From: Bryobacter sp. CoA8 C33
Lineage (GTDB): Bacteria > Acidobacteriota > Terriglobia > Bryobacterales > Bryobacteraceae
Assembly: GCA_019931185.1 (NCBI GenBank)
Contig: JAINDK010000020.1
Location: 1-64,000, forward strand
Length of the DNA: 64,000 bases
Reading direction: 5' to 3'
Of the stretch, positions 1 through 9,233 are shown piece by piece; position 1 is the first letter of the stretch, and the number at the start of each line of letters is the position of its first letter. The notes under the pieces were generated by a model, which was not told where the DNA came from, ran no database searches, and was given only the letters and a program-made list of their open reading frames with translations. A program made the position numbers and the translations under genes.

Positions 1-141
1 CCCTCTTGCCGATTTCAACCCTTTCACGGGGGTCAGCAAACCATTGCCAGCCCGCTGCCGATCGATTCTGGGCCGTTTGTGGGCCAAGAATTTTCAACTC
101 GTGAGGCCGCTTTTCGAAGCAGCGAGTTTTTCAACAAGTTC
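1..141. other. window edge, no gene recognised
   Basis: This short stretch lies downstream of the 3' end of the minus-strand FAH-family gene. Open frames crossing it run antisense to that gene and show no family resemblance. It may hold the tail of a neighbouring gene outside the window. Confidence 0.4.
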
Positions 142-987
142 CTAGACGATCGCCGCCGGGTTCGACAGCGTTCCGATTTGCGGCACGCTGATCGTCACCA
201 CATCGCCCGGCGCCAGCGCGCTTTCCTGTGTCACGATAATGCCCGTGCCCGTCTGCAACACCGTGCCGCAGGGCACCGGGTTCGAGCGCAGCAGGAAGCC
301 AATCAGCTCTTCGATCTTGCGCCCCAGCTTGGCCGTGCTCGTCTTTCCCTCAAACGTCACGCGGTCGCCGCGATGAATGACGCAAGTCATCTCGAGGTCG
401 TACACGTTGCCGAGTTCATCCGGCGTAACAAACACCGGCCCGATCGCCGCACAACCGGTAAAGGTCTTTGACTGCGGCAAGTACAGCGGATTCTCTTTTT
501 CGATGTCCCAGGCCGATACATCGTTCGATACCGTATAGCCAAAGATCTGTCCCTTTGAGCCGATCAACACCGCCAACTCCGGCTCGGGCGCCGTGAATTT
601 CGAATCCTCCCGGATCCCGATCGGCTGCCCCGGCCCCACTGCAATCCGCGACGTCCCCTTGAAGAACAACTCCGGCCGCCCACCTTCGAATACCGCCCGG
701 TAAAAGCCCTCGCGCGTACCATGCTCGGCGTCGCGAAAGCTCGAACTGATTTCATAGGTGCAGCCCGCCCCCCAGACTTCTTTCGGTGCGATCGGGATCA
801 ACGGCGTGACTTCCTCCCGGTGCGAACTCGCCAGCCGCAAGGCCAGAGTCTTCAAATCCACTCCCTCCACTTCGGCTCGCTTTACCAGGTCATACATTGA
901 GTAGTCGGGGATGGGCCGCGCGTGGGTTTCGTCCTCAAAAATCGCTGCAACAATCGAGCCGTGGCTCTTGATCTGTCCGAGTTTCAT
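142..987 (-). CDS. fumarylacetoacetate hydrolase (FAH) family protein
   Basis: The 281-residue protein resembles FAH-fold enzymes, especially the 2-dehydro-3-deoxy-D-arabinonate dehydratase-like branch that acts on 2-keto-3-deoxy sugar acids. The FAH core spans about residues 75-280. Seen there: a GCTYEISSSFR segment opening the core, the metal-ligand-like APEPELAVLI stretch, VSNDVSAWDIE, and a late TGTGIIV loop. No signal peptide is visible, so it is probably cytosolic. It is the last gene of a minus-strand run, 20 bp after the ABC permease-peptidase gene. An oxidoreductase of the Gfo/Idh/MocA type opens the same run, so a role in sugar-acid catabolism is plausible but inferred. Family is secure; the exact substrate is not. 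Confidence 0.85.
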   Translation of the reverse strand: MKLGQIKSHGSIVAAIFEDETHARPIPDYSMYDLVKRAEVEGVDLKTLALRLASSHREEVTPLIPIAPKEVWGAGCTYEISSSFRDAEHGTREGFYRAVFEGGRPELFFKGTSRIAVGPGQPIGIREDSKFTAPEPELAVLIGSKGQIFGYTVSNDVSAWDIEKENPLYLPQSKTFTGCAAIGPVFVTPDELGNVYDLEMTCVIHRGDRVTFEGKTSTAKLGRKIEELIGFLLRSNPVPCGTVLQTGTGIIVTQESALAPGDVVTISVPQIGTLSNPAAIV

Positions 988-1007
988 GTACCTAACAGGA
1001 TAACCGC

Positions 1008-4000
1008 TCAGTCGCTCCGGGAAACTTTCTTCAGGTTGTCATCGGGTATCCGGTCGATCAGCAACTGAAACGGATCAATACCCGCCTTTTCCGGCTCCTG
1101 ATCCACCACGAACCGGTACTCTGTCTTACCCGGCTTCATCCGCAGCCGCTCGCGATACAGCGCCTTGCCGTAGCGCTTGTCCTTCTCCGGCTTGGCGAAG
1201 GCGCCGATCTCGATATAGTCATCTACGGGGATCTCCGTTTCGAGCCCCTGATCATCAGCCTTGAACTTCTTCGCCTCCACCTCGATCGTCACTTCATACT
1301 TGCCATCGGGCCGCTTGCTGGCTCGCGCCGAAAGCGTGCGGTTGCCGAACAGCGTGATCTCCTCGAACAGATCGCGGATCAGATAGCGCAACTCCGCCGG
1401 CGTCTCTTCCCGCAACAGATCAATCAGATCATGCGAGGTCGGATACGGCGGCGGCTGGTAGGCAAACTTTTCTACCAGTCTTCGCAAGGCCCGGTTTACC
1501 GCTTCTTCCCCGATCATCTCCTTCAGATAGTAGATCGCCGCGCTGCCTTTTTGGTAATGAATGTAGCCCTGCGAGGACTCGACCGTCAGCAGTGGCCGCT
1601 CCTTCAGCAATTCCCGCCCGCGCCCGCGCAGATAGCGGTCCATTTCGTAGGCAAGGAATTTGCGCATCATGTCGCGGCCATACTCTTTTTCCATCACCAT
1701 CAGCGAGGAGTATTGCGCCAGCATCTCGCTCAGCGCCGTGGCCCCCTGCATGTCCGCCCCCACCACCTGATGCGCCCACCACTGGTGCGCCATCTCGTGC
1801 GCTACCACGTAGAAAACCATATCGATGTCGTCCGGCTTCTCCAGCTTCGCGATGAAGCCAACCGACTCGGAATACGGCATCGTTCCAGGAAAAGCCTGCG
1901 CGAAGCTCGCCACGCGTGGAAACTCGATAATCCGCGCCTGCCGGTGATAGTAAGGCCCAAAATTCTTCGTGTAGTAGGCGAGTGACTTCTGAATCGACTT
2001 CATCATCTTCGGCACATTCCAACTATGTTCGCCGTGATAGTAAACCTCGGTCCGAATGCCGTTCCACGTCTCGCGCGCCACCTCATAGCGGGCACTGATG
2101 AAGGAATAGAAGTTCAAACTGTCCCGGTCGAGCCGGTACTCGAAGTGCCGCCGCCCCCCCTCGGTCCACTCCCGCTCGAGTGTTCCTGGAGCAATCGCGA
2201 TCTGATCCGCCGACGTCGAAATACGCGATCTCACACTCACCCAGTCGGAGCTGTTCGAAATGTAGTGGTTCCGGCAGTTCACCGTGCAATTGCGCTCCAG
2301 CTTCGGCATCAGGTCCTTTTCGGGCAGGCCGCGCTTCTTGCGGTCGTTGCGCTCGGCGATCTCATACTCCGCCTGGTAGCCGATTTGCGGGGCGATCGCG
2401 TTGTTGAAAAAGGTCCCATTCTGCACCACTTCCAGTACTTGCACACTGTTCGAGATACCGCGCGGAGCGAATTGCACCCGGTATTTCATCCGCCGTTTCT
2501 CCCCCGGCCCAAGCGCGGGGGAAAAACGATAGATGCGGTAGCCTAGCCGCTCATCGTTCTGGCTTAGCGCCGCCCCTTCAATCTCGATCTCATATCGATA
2601 TTCCTGGCTTGTCACAAGGTGCAGGCTCTCGATCGGTTTCGCGTGGGGATTCGTGATCACCTGGTCGCCGCGGAAGTCCAGACGCCGCTCTTCGGGATAA
2701 ATCGCAATGTCGTAGTCGACGCTCAACACGCGCGGCTGCTCGAGCCCCTGATACTTCTTATAAGTGCGCTCATAGTCGGCCAGCGCATTGAGCACCGTCT
2801 CCGGGCCGCGGACCCGGTTCAGCACCATCGTGTTGTAGCCAAGCCAGCCACCGAGGCCCAGAAAAGCAACCAGCCCCGCTGCCGCCAGCCGGCGCGGACC
2901 CTGTCCAATCGACTGCATCCTCGTCCGCAGCCTCGCTTCCTTGCCACGCGGCCAAAGCCCGCTGCTCAGCGCCGCCAGCACCAGCCCCAGCGCTCCCCAG
3001 TAAGCCGTAAACCACCACCAGGAAGCAATAAATGGCTCATATCCGTAAAGGTCTGAGTAGACCATCGAAGGCCGTGAGCCAAACCTCACCAGCCGCGTTC
3101 CCACATCGACTACGTTCCAGACAAAGGAATTCACGATCAGAAAGGCGATATAAGCGAAGTAGCCCACATACTTGTTCGGCGTCAGTACATGCACAAAAAA
3201 CGCGAGCAACGCCAGGAAAATAAAGATCGTGAAGTCATAAACCAATAAATCCTGGGCGTAGAGGCCGAGCTGATAGCGGTGGTAGCCCTGATAGGCCTGC
3301 ACCGCGACGCCCTGAACCAACATCATTGCCTGAATCAGAAACAGCACCGTCATCAATGCCACGAATTTCGACACATATCGGATCCAGGCCGGGTGCGGCG
3401 TCGCATCTTCGATTTCATCCATTCGCGCATCCCGCTCCCGCCACACCAGCAAGCCCGCGTAATAGATGATCATCGAGATCGAGAACAGATAAAGCGAGCC
3501 CCGGATCACTTCCACGATGCGATACGTCACCGGATAAGAACTGTTGCCATAGCCTTCATTTGCAAAAATGAGCGTGGGTAGCGTGTTGATCAGCGCCGCC
3601 ACCAGCAGCACGATAAACGACGTCGTCTTCACCAAGCCGAGAACCTCATGCCGGGTCAGGTGCGCTAACTGCCGGGCCCAGCCCGTCCGCTCGATTCTCA
3701 CCGCCGGTATCTCACGCGCTGCCGCAACCGTCCTCTCCTCCTCGGGGGCCGCTACGCCAACCTTTGCTCTTTCGCTAAACCGGAAGCGCACGGCGGCAAC
3801 CGCAAAAATCAGCCCCGACACACCCAGCCACAAGAGCCGGTTCCACAGCAGCATCCCTTCTAGCCCCAGTGCTTGTGTGTTCCTCTCCGCTACCGTCCAA
3901 TACTTCGTCATCAGGTTGAAGGCCTGTATTCCGAATGGGTCGAGCAACATTGCCAATTTTTCGTTATCCAGATCCGAGGTGAACGTATTCGTTACGATGT

Positions 4001-4565
4001 AGGCCACCAACAGCAGCAGCGCGCCCAGAAACGACGTCACCGTACTCCGCGTCCAACTGGCAATCGCAAATACGAACGCCGCCACGAAAAACGTGTTCGG
4101 CAATGCCAGCGCGACAATGCTCCATAAATGCGCCTCCCACACAATCGGCCCGAACCGCTCCACCTCCACCCACGGCATCAGCGGCGCCAACAAAGCCGCC
4201 AAGGAAATACCCAGCATCGGGATCGTTGAGACCAGTGCCGAGCCGACAAAACGGCCTAGCAGAAAGTCCATTTTCTTGATTGGCAGCGAAAACAGGATCT
4301 GATGCGTGCCATATTGAAAATCCCGCGCTGCCGCGGAATTCACAAACGCCGTCGTCATCAACAAAGTCAGCAGGCCCACGGTCGCGTAGTAATTTTGCAC
4401 TACGAACGGGGCATTACGATTCGTATTCTCCAAGGACATGCCCACCGTGATCTGATCCGTCGACAGCGCCGCCAGGATCAGACCTCCAATCACCAGCGTG
4501 AACACCCATACCATCATGCCGCTCAACCAGTAGCGGACCTCAAACAGCAATAGTCTTCCCATCAT
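1008..4565 (-). CDS. ABC-2 permease fused to M1-family metallopeptidase
   Basis: This 1185-residue membrane protein joins two ABC-2-type permease halves (about residues 1-265 and 305-565, each with several hydrophobic helices) to a C-terminal M1 (gluzincin) peptidase domain from about residue 610. The zinc motif HEMAHQWWAHQ is at about 923-933, and the downstream glutamate lies in ALSEMLAQY. The usual GAMEN exopeptidase loop is replaced by GTMPYSES. The gene starts 4 bp after the ABC ATPase gene, so the two almost certainly form one exporter. The peptidase domain is likely extracytoplasmic and may process or sense the exported substrate; that is inference. Similar fusions are known in Acidobacteriota and Bacteroidota, but their substrates are not established. 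Confidence 0.9.
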   Translation of the reverse strand: MMGRLLLFEVRYWLSGMMVWVFTLVIGGLILAALSTDQITVGMSLENTNRNAPFVVQNYYATVGLLTLLMTTAFVNSAAARDFQYGTHQILFSLPIKKMDFLLGRFVGSALVSTIPMLGISLAALLAPLMPWVEVERFGPIVWEAHLWSIVALALPNTFFVAAFVFAIASWTRSTVTSFLGALLLLVAYIVTNTFTSDLDNEKLAMLLDPFGIQAFNLMTKYWTVAERNTQALGLEGMLLWNRLLWLGVSGLIFAVAAVRFRFSERAKVGVAAPEEERTVAAAREIPAVRIERTGWARQLAHLTRHEVLGLVKTTSFIVLLVAALINTLPTLIFANEGYGNSSYPVTYRIVEVIRGSLYLFSISMIIYYAGLLVWRERDARMDEIEDATPHPAWIRYVSKFVALMTVLFLIQAMMLVQGVAVQAYQGYHRYQLGLYAQDLLVYDFTIFIFLALLAFFVHVLTPNKYVGYFAYIAFLIVNSFVWNVVDVGTRLVRFGSRPSMVYSDLYGYEPFIASWWWFTAYWGALGLVLAALSSGLWPRGKEARLRTRMQSIGQGPRRLAAAGLVAFLGLGGWLGYNTMVLNRVRGPETVLNALADYERTYKKYQGLEQPRVLSVDYDIAIYPEERRLDFRGDQVITNPHAKPIESLHLVTSQEYRYEIEIEGAALSQNDERLGYRIYRFSPALGPGEKRRMKYRVQFAPRGISNSVQVLEVVQNGTFFNNAIAPQIGYQAEYEIAERNDRKKRGLPEKDLMPKLERNCTVNCRNHYISNSSDWVSVRSRISTSADQIAIAPGTLEREWTEGGRRHFEYRLDRDSLNFYSFISARYEVARETWNGIRTEVYYHGEHSWNVPKMMKSIQKSLAYYTKNFGPYYHRQARIIEFPRVASFAQAFPGTMPYSESVGFIAKLEKPDDIDMVFYVVAHEMAHQWWAHQVVGADMQGATALSEMLAQYSSLMVMEKEYGRDMMRKFLAYEMDRYLRGRGRELLKERPLLTVESSQGYIHYQKGSAAIYYLKEMIGEEAVNRALRRLVEKFAYQPPPYPTSHDLIDLLREETPAELRYLIRDLFEEITLFGNRTLSARASKRPDGKYEVTIEVEAKKFKADDQGLETEIPVDDYIEIGAFAKPEKDKRYGKALYRERLRMKPGKTEYRFVVDQEPEKAGIDPFQLLIDRIPDDNLKKVSRSD

Positions 4566-4569
4566 GGCC

Positions 4570-5442
4570 TTAGACCAGTCCGCCGATTTTGGCGAAGAAA
4601 ACGTCTTCGAGTCCTGGTTGCGCCGGCATAAAGCCCGCGCCAGGCGGCTCCTCGCTGTGTATGTGTATGAGCGGCTGGCCCGCCACGAGTTTGCTTGAGA
4701 TCACCCGGTACTGCTTCTCAAATTCCCCCAACTCCGCCTTGGTGATCCTGCGGCTATAAATCTTACCCGCCAGCGATTCCACAGCTGTATCTGGCGCGCC
4801 TTCATACAACACTCGTCCTTTGTGAATAATCGCCATCTTGCTGCACAGCTCGAGTACGTCCTCCACGATGTGCGTCGACAGGATCACAATTACGTTTTCC
4901 CCCACCTCCGCCAGCAAGTTGTAGAAGCGGTTGCGCTCGCCCGGGTCCAGACCCGCCGTCGGCTCATCCACGATCAATAGCTTCGGGTTGCCGAGCAGCG
5001 CCTGGGCAATGCCAAACCGCTGTCGCATCCCGCCGGAAAAACTGGTCAGCGCCTTCTTGCGGTGCTCAGTGAGGTTCACTTTCTCGAGCATCGCCTCCAC
5101 CAGCGCTTTGCGCTCCCCACGGTGCACGACACCCTTCAGCATCGCCAGATGGTCCAGCATTTCGAGAGCCGACACCCGCGGATACACGCCAAAATCCTGT
5201 GGCAAATACCCCAGAATCCTCCGTACTGCGTCCTTATCTCGCAATAAATCGATCTCCCCCAGCCGCGCCGTGCCGCAATCCGCATCCTGCAGCGTGGCGA
5301 GCGTACGCATCAGCGTTGATTTCCCCGCGCCGTTCTGTCCCAAAAGGCCATACATGCCTTTCGGAATCGTCAGCGTTACATCCTCCAGCGCCTTCACGCC
5401 ATTGGCATAGGTCTTTGATAGGTTTTCGATCCGCAGTTCCAT
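4570..5442 (-). CDS. ABC transporter ATP-binding protein
   Basis: A 290-residue nucleotide-binding subunit of the ABC-2 (CcmA/DrrA-like) exporter class. Walker A GQNGAGKST is at about residues 35-43, the signature SFSGGMRQR at about 138-146, Walker B LLIVDEPTAGLDP follows, and the switch histidine sits in STHIVED. The C-terminal 70 residues form the extra domain common in this class. Its stop lies 4 bp before the permease-peptidase fusion gene, which must be its partner. The Gfo/Idh/MocA gene ends 24 bp upstream, so it is probably cotranscribed with it. Confidence 0.95.
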   Translation of the reverse strand: MELRIENLSKTYANGVKALEDVTLTIPKGMYGLLGQNGAGKSTLMRTLATLQDADCGTARLGEIDLLRDKDAVRRILGYLPQDFGVYPRVSALEMLDHLAMLKGVVHRGERKALVEAMLEKVNLTEHRKKALTSFSGGMRQRFGIAQALLGNPKLLIVDEPTAGLDPGERNRFYNLLAEVGENVIVILSTHIVEDVLELCSKMAIIHKGRVLYEGAPDTAVESLAGKIYSRRITKAELGEFEKQYRVISSKLVAGQPLIHIHSEEPPGAGFMPAQPGLEDVFFAKIGGLV

Positions 5443-5466
5443 GAGTCACCACATCTTACGAACGAG

Positions 5467-6450
5467 TTATCGAATTGGTTCCCAACAATTGCTCTCGCCT
5501 GCCCGGAAAATCGCCTCGATCACTTTCATGTTGTTCCGCGCATCCTCGAGCGGCACCGGCACCGGTCCATCCTCGAGAATCGCCCGGCTGAATAAGTCCC
5601 CTTGAATCGTGTACTGGTCGCAAACCGTCATCTCTTCCACTCCGCCCGGCTCCACCACGATCCGCATCGGCCGGTCCGGCAGCGCATTGAACGGGATCTC
5701 AATCTCCACGCGGCCCTTCGTACCGAAGAGGATCACCCGCTGGTACGGGTTCATCTGCGTCGAGCACGAAAACACGCACTGGCCCGCCTCGTATTCAAGA
5801 ATCGCGCTTGTCAGCCGGTCCGTGCCGAAGTCCGGGTCCCGCTCGACCTTGCTCGTCACCCGCCGCGGCTCCGCGCCAAAGATCATCCGCGACAGCGTCA
5901 CCGGGTAGCAGCCAATATCCATCAACGCTCCGCCGCCGGCGCTCACCCGGTTTCGGATATTGTTCCCATCGCGGTTGAAATAGCTGAACACGCACGTCAT
6001 CAGCCGCAATTCCCCGATGCCGCCGGAGGCGACAATCTCCCGCGTCCGCAACCATTGCGGATGCGTCCGCGCCATGAATGCTTCCCCGATCTTGACCCCA
6101 TAACGGTCCCGCGCCGCAATCAGCTCCGCCGCCTCGGCCGCGCCCAACCCAATCGGCTTCTCACACAGCACGTGCTTGCCGGCCTCGGCCGCCCGAATCG
6201 ACCACGGCACATGCAGATCGTTCGGCAGCGGGTTGTACACCGCATCCACCTCCGGGTCGGCCAGCAAATCTTCATAGCTGCCATACACTTTCTCAATCCC
6301 CAGCTCCACCGCCACCCCCAGCGCCTTGTCCCGGTCGCGCGAAGCCAGCGCCGTCACCACCGTGTTCGTCCCGCGCTGCATCGCCGGAATTACCTTCTCC
6401 CGCCCGATCTTGGCATTGCCCAGCACGCCCCAGCGAATCTTCTTTTCCAT
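5467..6450 (-). CDS. Gfo/Idh/MocA family oxidoreductase
   Basis: A 327-residue NAD(P)-dependent oxidoreductase. The N-terminal Rossmann motif is WGVLGNAKIG, the catalytic EKP motif occurs in HVLCEKPIG (about residue 95), and the C-terminal alpha/beta domain carries GALMDIGCYPV. Family members oxidise or reduce sugars and inositols; the substrate here is unknown. I chose the start at 6450 over an upstream in-frame ATG at 6501 because AAGGGG stands 6 nt before it and the longer form would overlap the divergent aat gene. The two start codons then lie 24 bp apart, so their promoters must overlap or be intragenic. It is first in a run with the ABC exporter. Confidence 0.9.
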   Translation of the reverse strand: MEKKIRWGVLGNAKIGREKVIPAMQRGTNTVVTALASRDRDKALGVAVELGIEKVYGSYEDLLADPEVDAVYNPLPNDLHVPWSIRAAEAGKHVLCEKPIGLGAAEAAELIAARDRYGVKIGEAFMARTHPQWLRTREIVASGGIGELRLMTCVFSYFNRDGNNIRNRVSAGGGALMDIGCYPVTLSRMIFGAEPRRVTSKVERDPDFGTDRLTSAILEYEAGQCVFSCSTQMNPYQRVILFGTKGRVEIEIPFNALPDRPMRIVVEPGGVEEMTVCDQYTIQGDLFSRAILEDGPVPVPLEDARNNMKVIEAIFRAGESNCWEPIR

Positions 6451-6474
6451 TTCAAACCCCTTACACTTTCTGTT

Positions 6475-7089
6475 GTGGATATTATTCGCGTTACCGGTCA
6501 TCTCGATCCGCGCGAGGTATTGGAAGGCTATCGCAAAGGGATCTTCCCCATGGGCTACTCGGATTCACCCGTTTATTCTTGGCACTTGCCCGAGCGGCGC
6601 GGTATCCTCCCCCTCGACCAGTTTCACATCTCACGCAGCCTCGCTCACACCCTCAAGCTTGGCCGCTTCGAGGTCACCTTCAACCGCGCTTTTGAACAAG
6701 TAATGCGGGCCTGTCAAAGCCGCGGCAAACGGGAAGATTCCGGCAGTAGCTGGATCACGGAACGCTTCATCGAGGTTTATGGGCAGCTACACCGCGAAGG
6801 CCATGCTCACTCGGTCGAAGTTTGGGTCCAGGGCGAGTTGGCTGGCGGCACCTACGGCGTCCATCTCGGCGGCGCTTTTTTCGCCGAATCCAAATTCCAT
6901 CGCGTTCGCGACATGTCCAAAGTGGCTCTCGCCTCCCTTGTCGCCCGCTTGCGCCAGCGCCACTTTCTCCTTCTTGATGTCCAGTATTGGACACCCCACC
7001 TCGACCAGTTTGGCGTTACCGAGCTCGACCGCAACCAATACTATGGACTTTTACGAAAAGCCCTGGGCCAGCAATCCGCTTTCCCCTGA
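6475..7089 (+). CDS. aat: leucyl/phenylalanyl-tRNA--protein transferase
   Basis: Aat transfers Leu or Phe from aminoacyl-tRNA to proteins with N-terminal Arg or Lys, marking them for ClpS/ClpAP degradation. The 204-residue frame shows the family landmarks: GIFPMG near the N-terminus, a YSW..PERRGILPLD segment, GGTYGVHLGGAFFAESKFH, and LLDVQYWTPHLDQFG near the end. The length is typical. A GTG at 6475 is the most sensible start; the open frame extends far upstream, but that part is antisense to the oxidoreductase gene. No clear ribosome binding site precedes the GTG. Confidence 0.93.
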   Translation: MDIIRVTGHLDPREVLEGYRKGIFPMGYSDSPVYSWHLPERRGILPLDQFHISRSLAHTLKLGRFEVTFNRAFEQVMRACQSRGKREDSGSSWITERFIEVYGQLHREGHAHSVEVWVQGELAGGTYGVHLGGAFFAESKFHRVRDMSKVALASLVARLRQRHFLLLDVQYWTPHLDQFGVTELDRNQYYGLLRKALGQQSAFP

Positions 7090-7260
7090 GAAGACCCCGC
7101 TCTATGTAGCTGGCGTGCTCGCGCTTACGCGCTGGTCTCTTCCTCCCCAGCAAAGCAGCATTCCTCCCAGTCGGCAAAAACCCAGACTTGCATTCCTGTG
7201 AACTTCCGCTGGAGCTTCGCGGAGATCGGCCCGGAAGCCGATTCCGACTCCATCACGAAA

Positions 7261-8130
7261 CTATTGCGTTGATCCTTGTCTGCTACCTTCAATCGCCCTG
7301 CGCGGCGTTTCCGTTGCGCTGCTTTCGTCCTCCTCGTAGGCTTCGGCTCCCATCGCGGAGATAGCATAGCGTCCATTGTCCGTTCGCATGATGTAGCCCT
7401 TTTCCCTCAGGTACCAAAGCGAAAACTCCAGATGTTCCTTCTCAATTCCCAACACCTCTTCAATCTCGCGCAGTTGCACATAAGGCGAAGCCGGCTTGCG
7501 CTGCCGCGCCCGGTACATCATCGCCAGCACCATGGTCCGCTTGCGCCGCTCCGCACCGGTTCCATCAGCTTCCTTGGGATTGCGGAACACGTCCCAGGTC
7601 TGCCGCAGCGCTGCTGCTCGCTTCACGTCGTAAGCCGCCCTTTTCTCCAAATCGCTCAAGACACGGTAAGCCTCGATCACCCGCTGCAATTTATCCGGAT
7701 CCCCGCTTTCTTTGTGGTCCGGATGGTATCGCTGAGCGAGCATCCGGTAGACCCGGTGAATCGTGTCGAAGTCCGCTTTCGGGTTCACCTGCAGCAACTC
7801 GTAAAGATCCTCTTCTCCCTCGAGCGGTGCTTCCTGCTTTCCTTTTGGTTCGGCTTCAATTCCAACCCGGTATCCCTTGCCGGGATGCGGGCTCATCCAG
7901 CAAACAATTCCGCTCCAGATCTCCTTGGCGCCATGATCGGAGGCAAATTCCACCTCCACGCCCATCCCCAAGGGCAAGGCCTTGGCCACCTCCAGACACA
8001 TGCCCACTTCGCTGCGGTTCACCACCACCGCCTCCAAACGCGCTGCAAATCGGCTTCCCGGTTCTGACACCAGGACTGACATGCCGTTATCCGGCCTTCG
8101 TGCCTTGTCTTTTCTACGCCGCTCCGCCAT
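7261..8130 (-). CDS. PilZ-DnaJ domain fusion protein
   Basis: This 289-residue protein starts with a PilZ-like domain (about residues 1-100): an arginine cluster at 4-12 where PilZ proteins have RxxxR, then NRSEVG at 38-43 matching NxSxxG, and a late GYRVGIE strand. A J-domain follows (about 107-170) with the invariant HPD in AQRYHPDHKE at 136-138, needed to stimulate an Hsp70 ATPase. The C-terminus (about 190-260) looks like a winged helix (REIEEVLGI..YLREKGYI). PilZ domains usually bind cyclic di-GMP, so this may couple that signal to DnaK recruitment; this is inference. The fusion is unusual. No partner gene is adjacent; the next gene is divergent. Confidence 0.8.
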   Translation of the reverse strand: MAERRRKDKARRPDNGMSVLVSEPGSRFAARLEAVVVNRSEVGMCLEVAKALPLGMGVEVEFASDHGAKEIWSGIVCWMSPHPGKGYRVGIEAEPKGKQEAPLEGEEDLYELLQVNPKADFDTIHRVYRMLAQRYHPDHKESGDPDKLQRVIEAYRVLSDLEKRAAYDVKRAAALRQTWDVFRNPKEADGTGAERRKRTMVLAMMYRARQRKPASPYVQLREIEEVLGIEKEHLEFSLWYLREKGYIMRTDNGRYAISAMGAEAYEEDESSATETPRRAIEGSRQGSTQ

Positions 8131-8195
8131 AGGGGGTAATCGGCTGAGCCAATACCTTTCTGTACCTTCCCGGCGGCTAAAATGATGCGTACCTC

Positions 8196-9233
8196 ATGTC
8201 TGCGTCCCGCCTCCTCTCCCTTGACGTTTTCCGCGGTCTCACTATCGCGGGCATGATCCTGGTCAACAACCCCGGATCCTGGTCTCATGTATACGCCCCG
8301 CTCCGGCACGCGCCTTGGCACGGCTGGACGCCAACGGACATGGTTTTCCCCTTTTTCCTCTGGATTTCCGGCCTTGCCATGACCTTGTCCTTCGCCCGCC
8401 GGCAATCCACCGGCGCCGGCCGGCGCCGCCTGCTACTCCATGCCGCCCGCCGCGCCGCCACCATCTTCGCCCTTGGCCTCCTGCTCAACCTCATCCCCCA
8501 ATTCGACTTCTCCACTGTCCGCATCCCCGGCGTACTGCAGCGCATCGGCGTTTGCTACTTCTTCACCTCTCTCATCTACCTCTACCTTCCCCACCGCGGC
8601 CAGTTCCTCGCCGCCCTCGGCCTGCTACTCACCTACACCGCCACGATGCTCTATCTACCCTTTCCTGGCGCCACACCAGACCGCTGGTCGATCGAGGCCA
8701 ACGCCGCCCGCTTCCTCGACGGCATCCTTCTCGAAGGCCACATGTGGCGCGCCACCCGCGTCTGGGACCCAGAAGGCGCTCTCTCCACCCTCCCCGCCAT
8801 CGCCACCATGCTCTGCGGCGTCCTTGCCCGCGACTACTTCCGCTCCGGCCTCCTGCTCGCGGCCCTTGGCCTCCTGCTCGACTTCGTCATCCCCATCAAC
8901 AAGCCGCTCTGGACTCCCAGCTACGTCCTCCTGATGGCCGGTCTCGCCTCACTCCTGCATGCCGCTCTCCACGAGTGGATCGACGTGCGCCAGCATCGCG
9001 CCTACACCCGCTTTTTCGCCATCTATGGCTCGAACGCAATCGTTAGCTTCGTCTTCTCCGGCGCCATTGCCCGCATCCTCGGCCAGTCCGGCTACGGCAA
9101 GACGATTTTCATCACCCTCAACGCCTGGTTCTCCCCGGTCAATGCTTCCCTGGTCTATGCCCTCGCCAATGTCGCCGTTTGTTTCATGGTCGTGTGGCTG
9201 CTCCATCGGAAGCAGATTCTCGTTCGCCTTTAA
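8196..9233 (+). CDS. NagX/DUF5009-like membrane acyltransferase
   Basis: A 345-residue integral membrane protein of the heparan-alpha-glucosaminide N-acetyltransferase-like family (DUF5009, NagX). The N-terminal hallmark RLLSLDVFRGLTIAGMILVN and WTPTDMVFPFFLWISG (about residues 45-60) are clear; the conserved His/Asp region lies between them. About nine to ten hydrophobic segments follow. Family members are thought to acetylate amino sugars at the membrane, and bacterial nagX often lies in chitin or GlcNAc loci. Here the partner is a convergent MFS transporter, whose 3' end overlaps this gene by 50 bp. Confidence 0.85.
   Translation: MSASRLLSLDVFRGLTIAGMILVNNPGSWSHVYAPLRHAPWHGWTPTDMVFPFFLWISGLAMTLSFARRQSTGAGRRRLLLHAARRAATIFALGLLLNLIPQFDFSTVRIPGVLQRIGVCYFFTSLIYLYLPHRGQFLAALGLLLTYTATMLYLPFPGATPDRWSIEANAARFLDGILLEGHMWRATRVWDPEGALSTLPAIATMLCGVLARDYFRSGLLLAALGLLLDFVIPINKPLWTPSYVLLMAGLASLLHAALHEWIDVRQHRAYTRFFAIYGSNAIVSFVFSGAIARILGQSGYGKTIFITLNAWFSPVNASLVYALANVAVCFMVVWLLHRKQILVRL

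Noticed and set aside
5602-6474. N-terminal 290 codons of the long frame containing aat
   Set aside because: Antisense to the oxidoreductase gene and rich in Arg/His; Aat proteins of about 204 residues start at the GTG used here.
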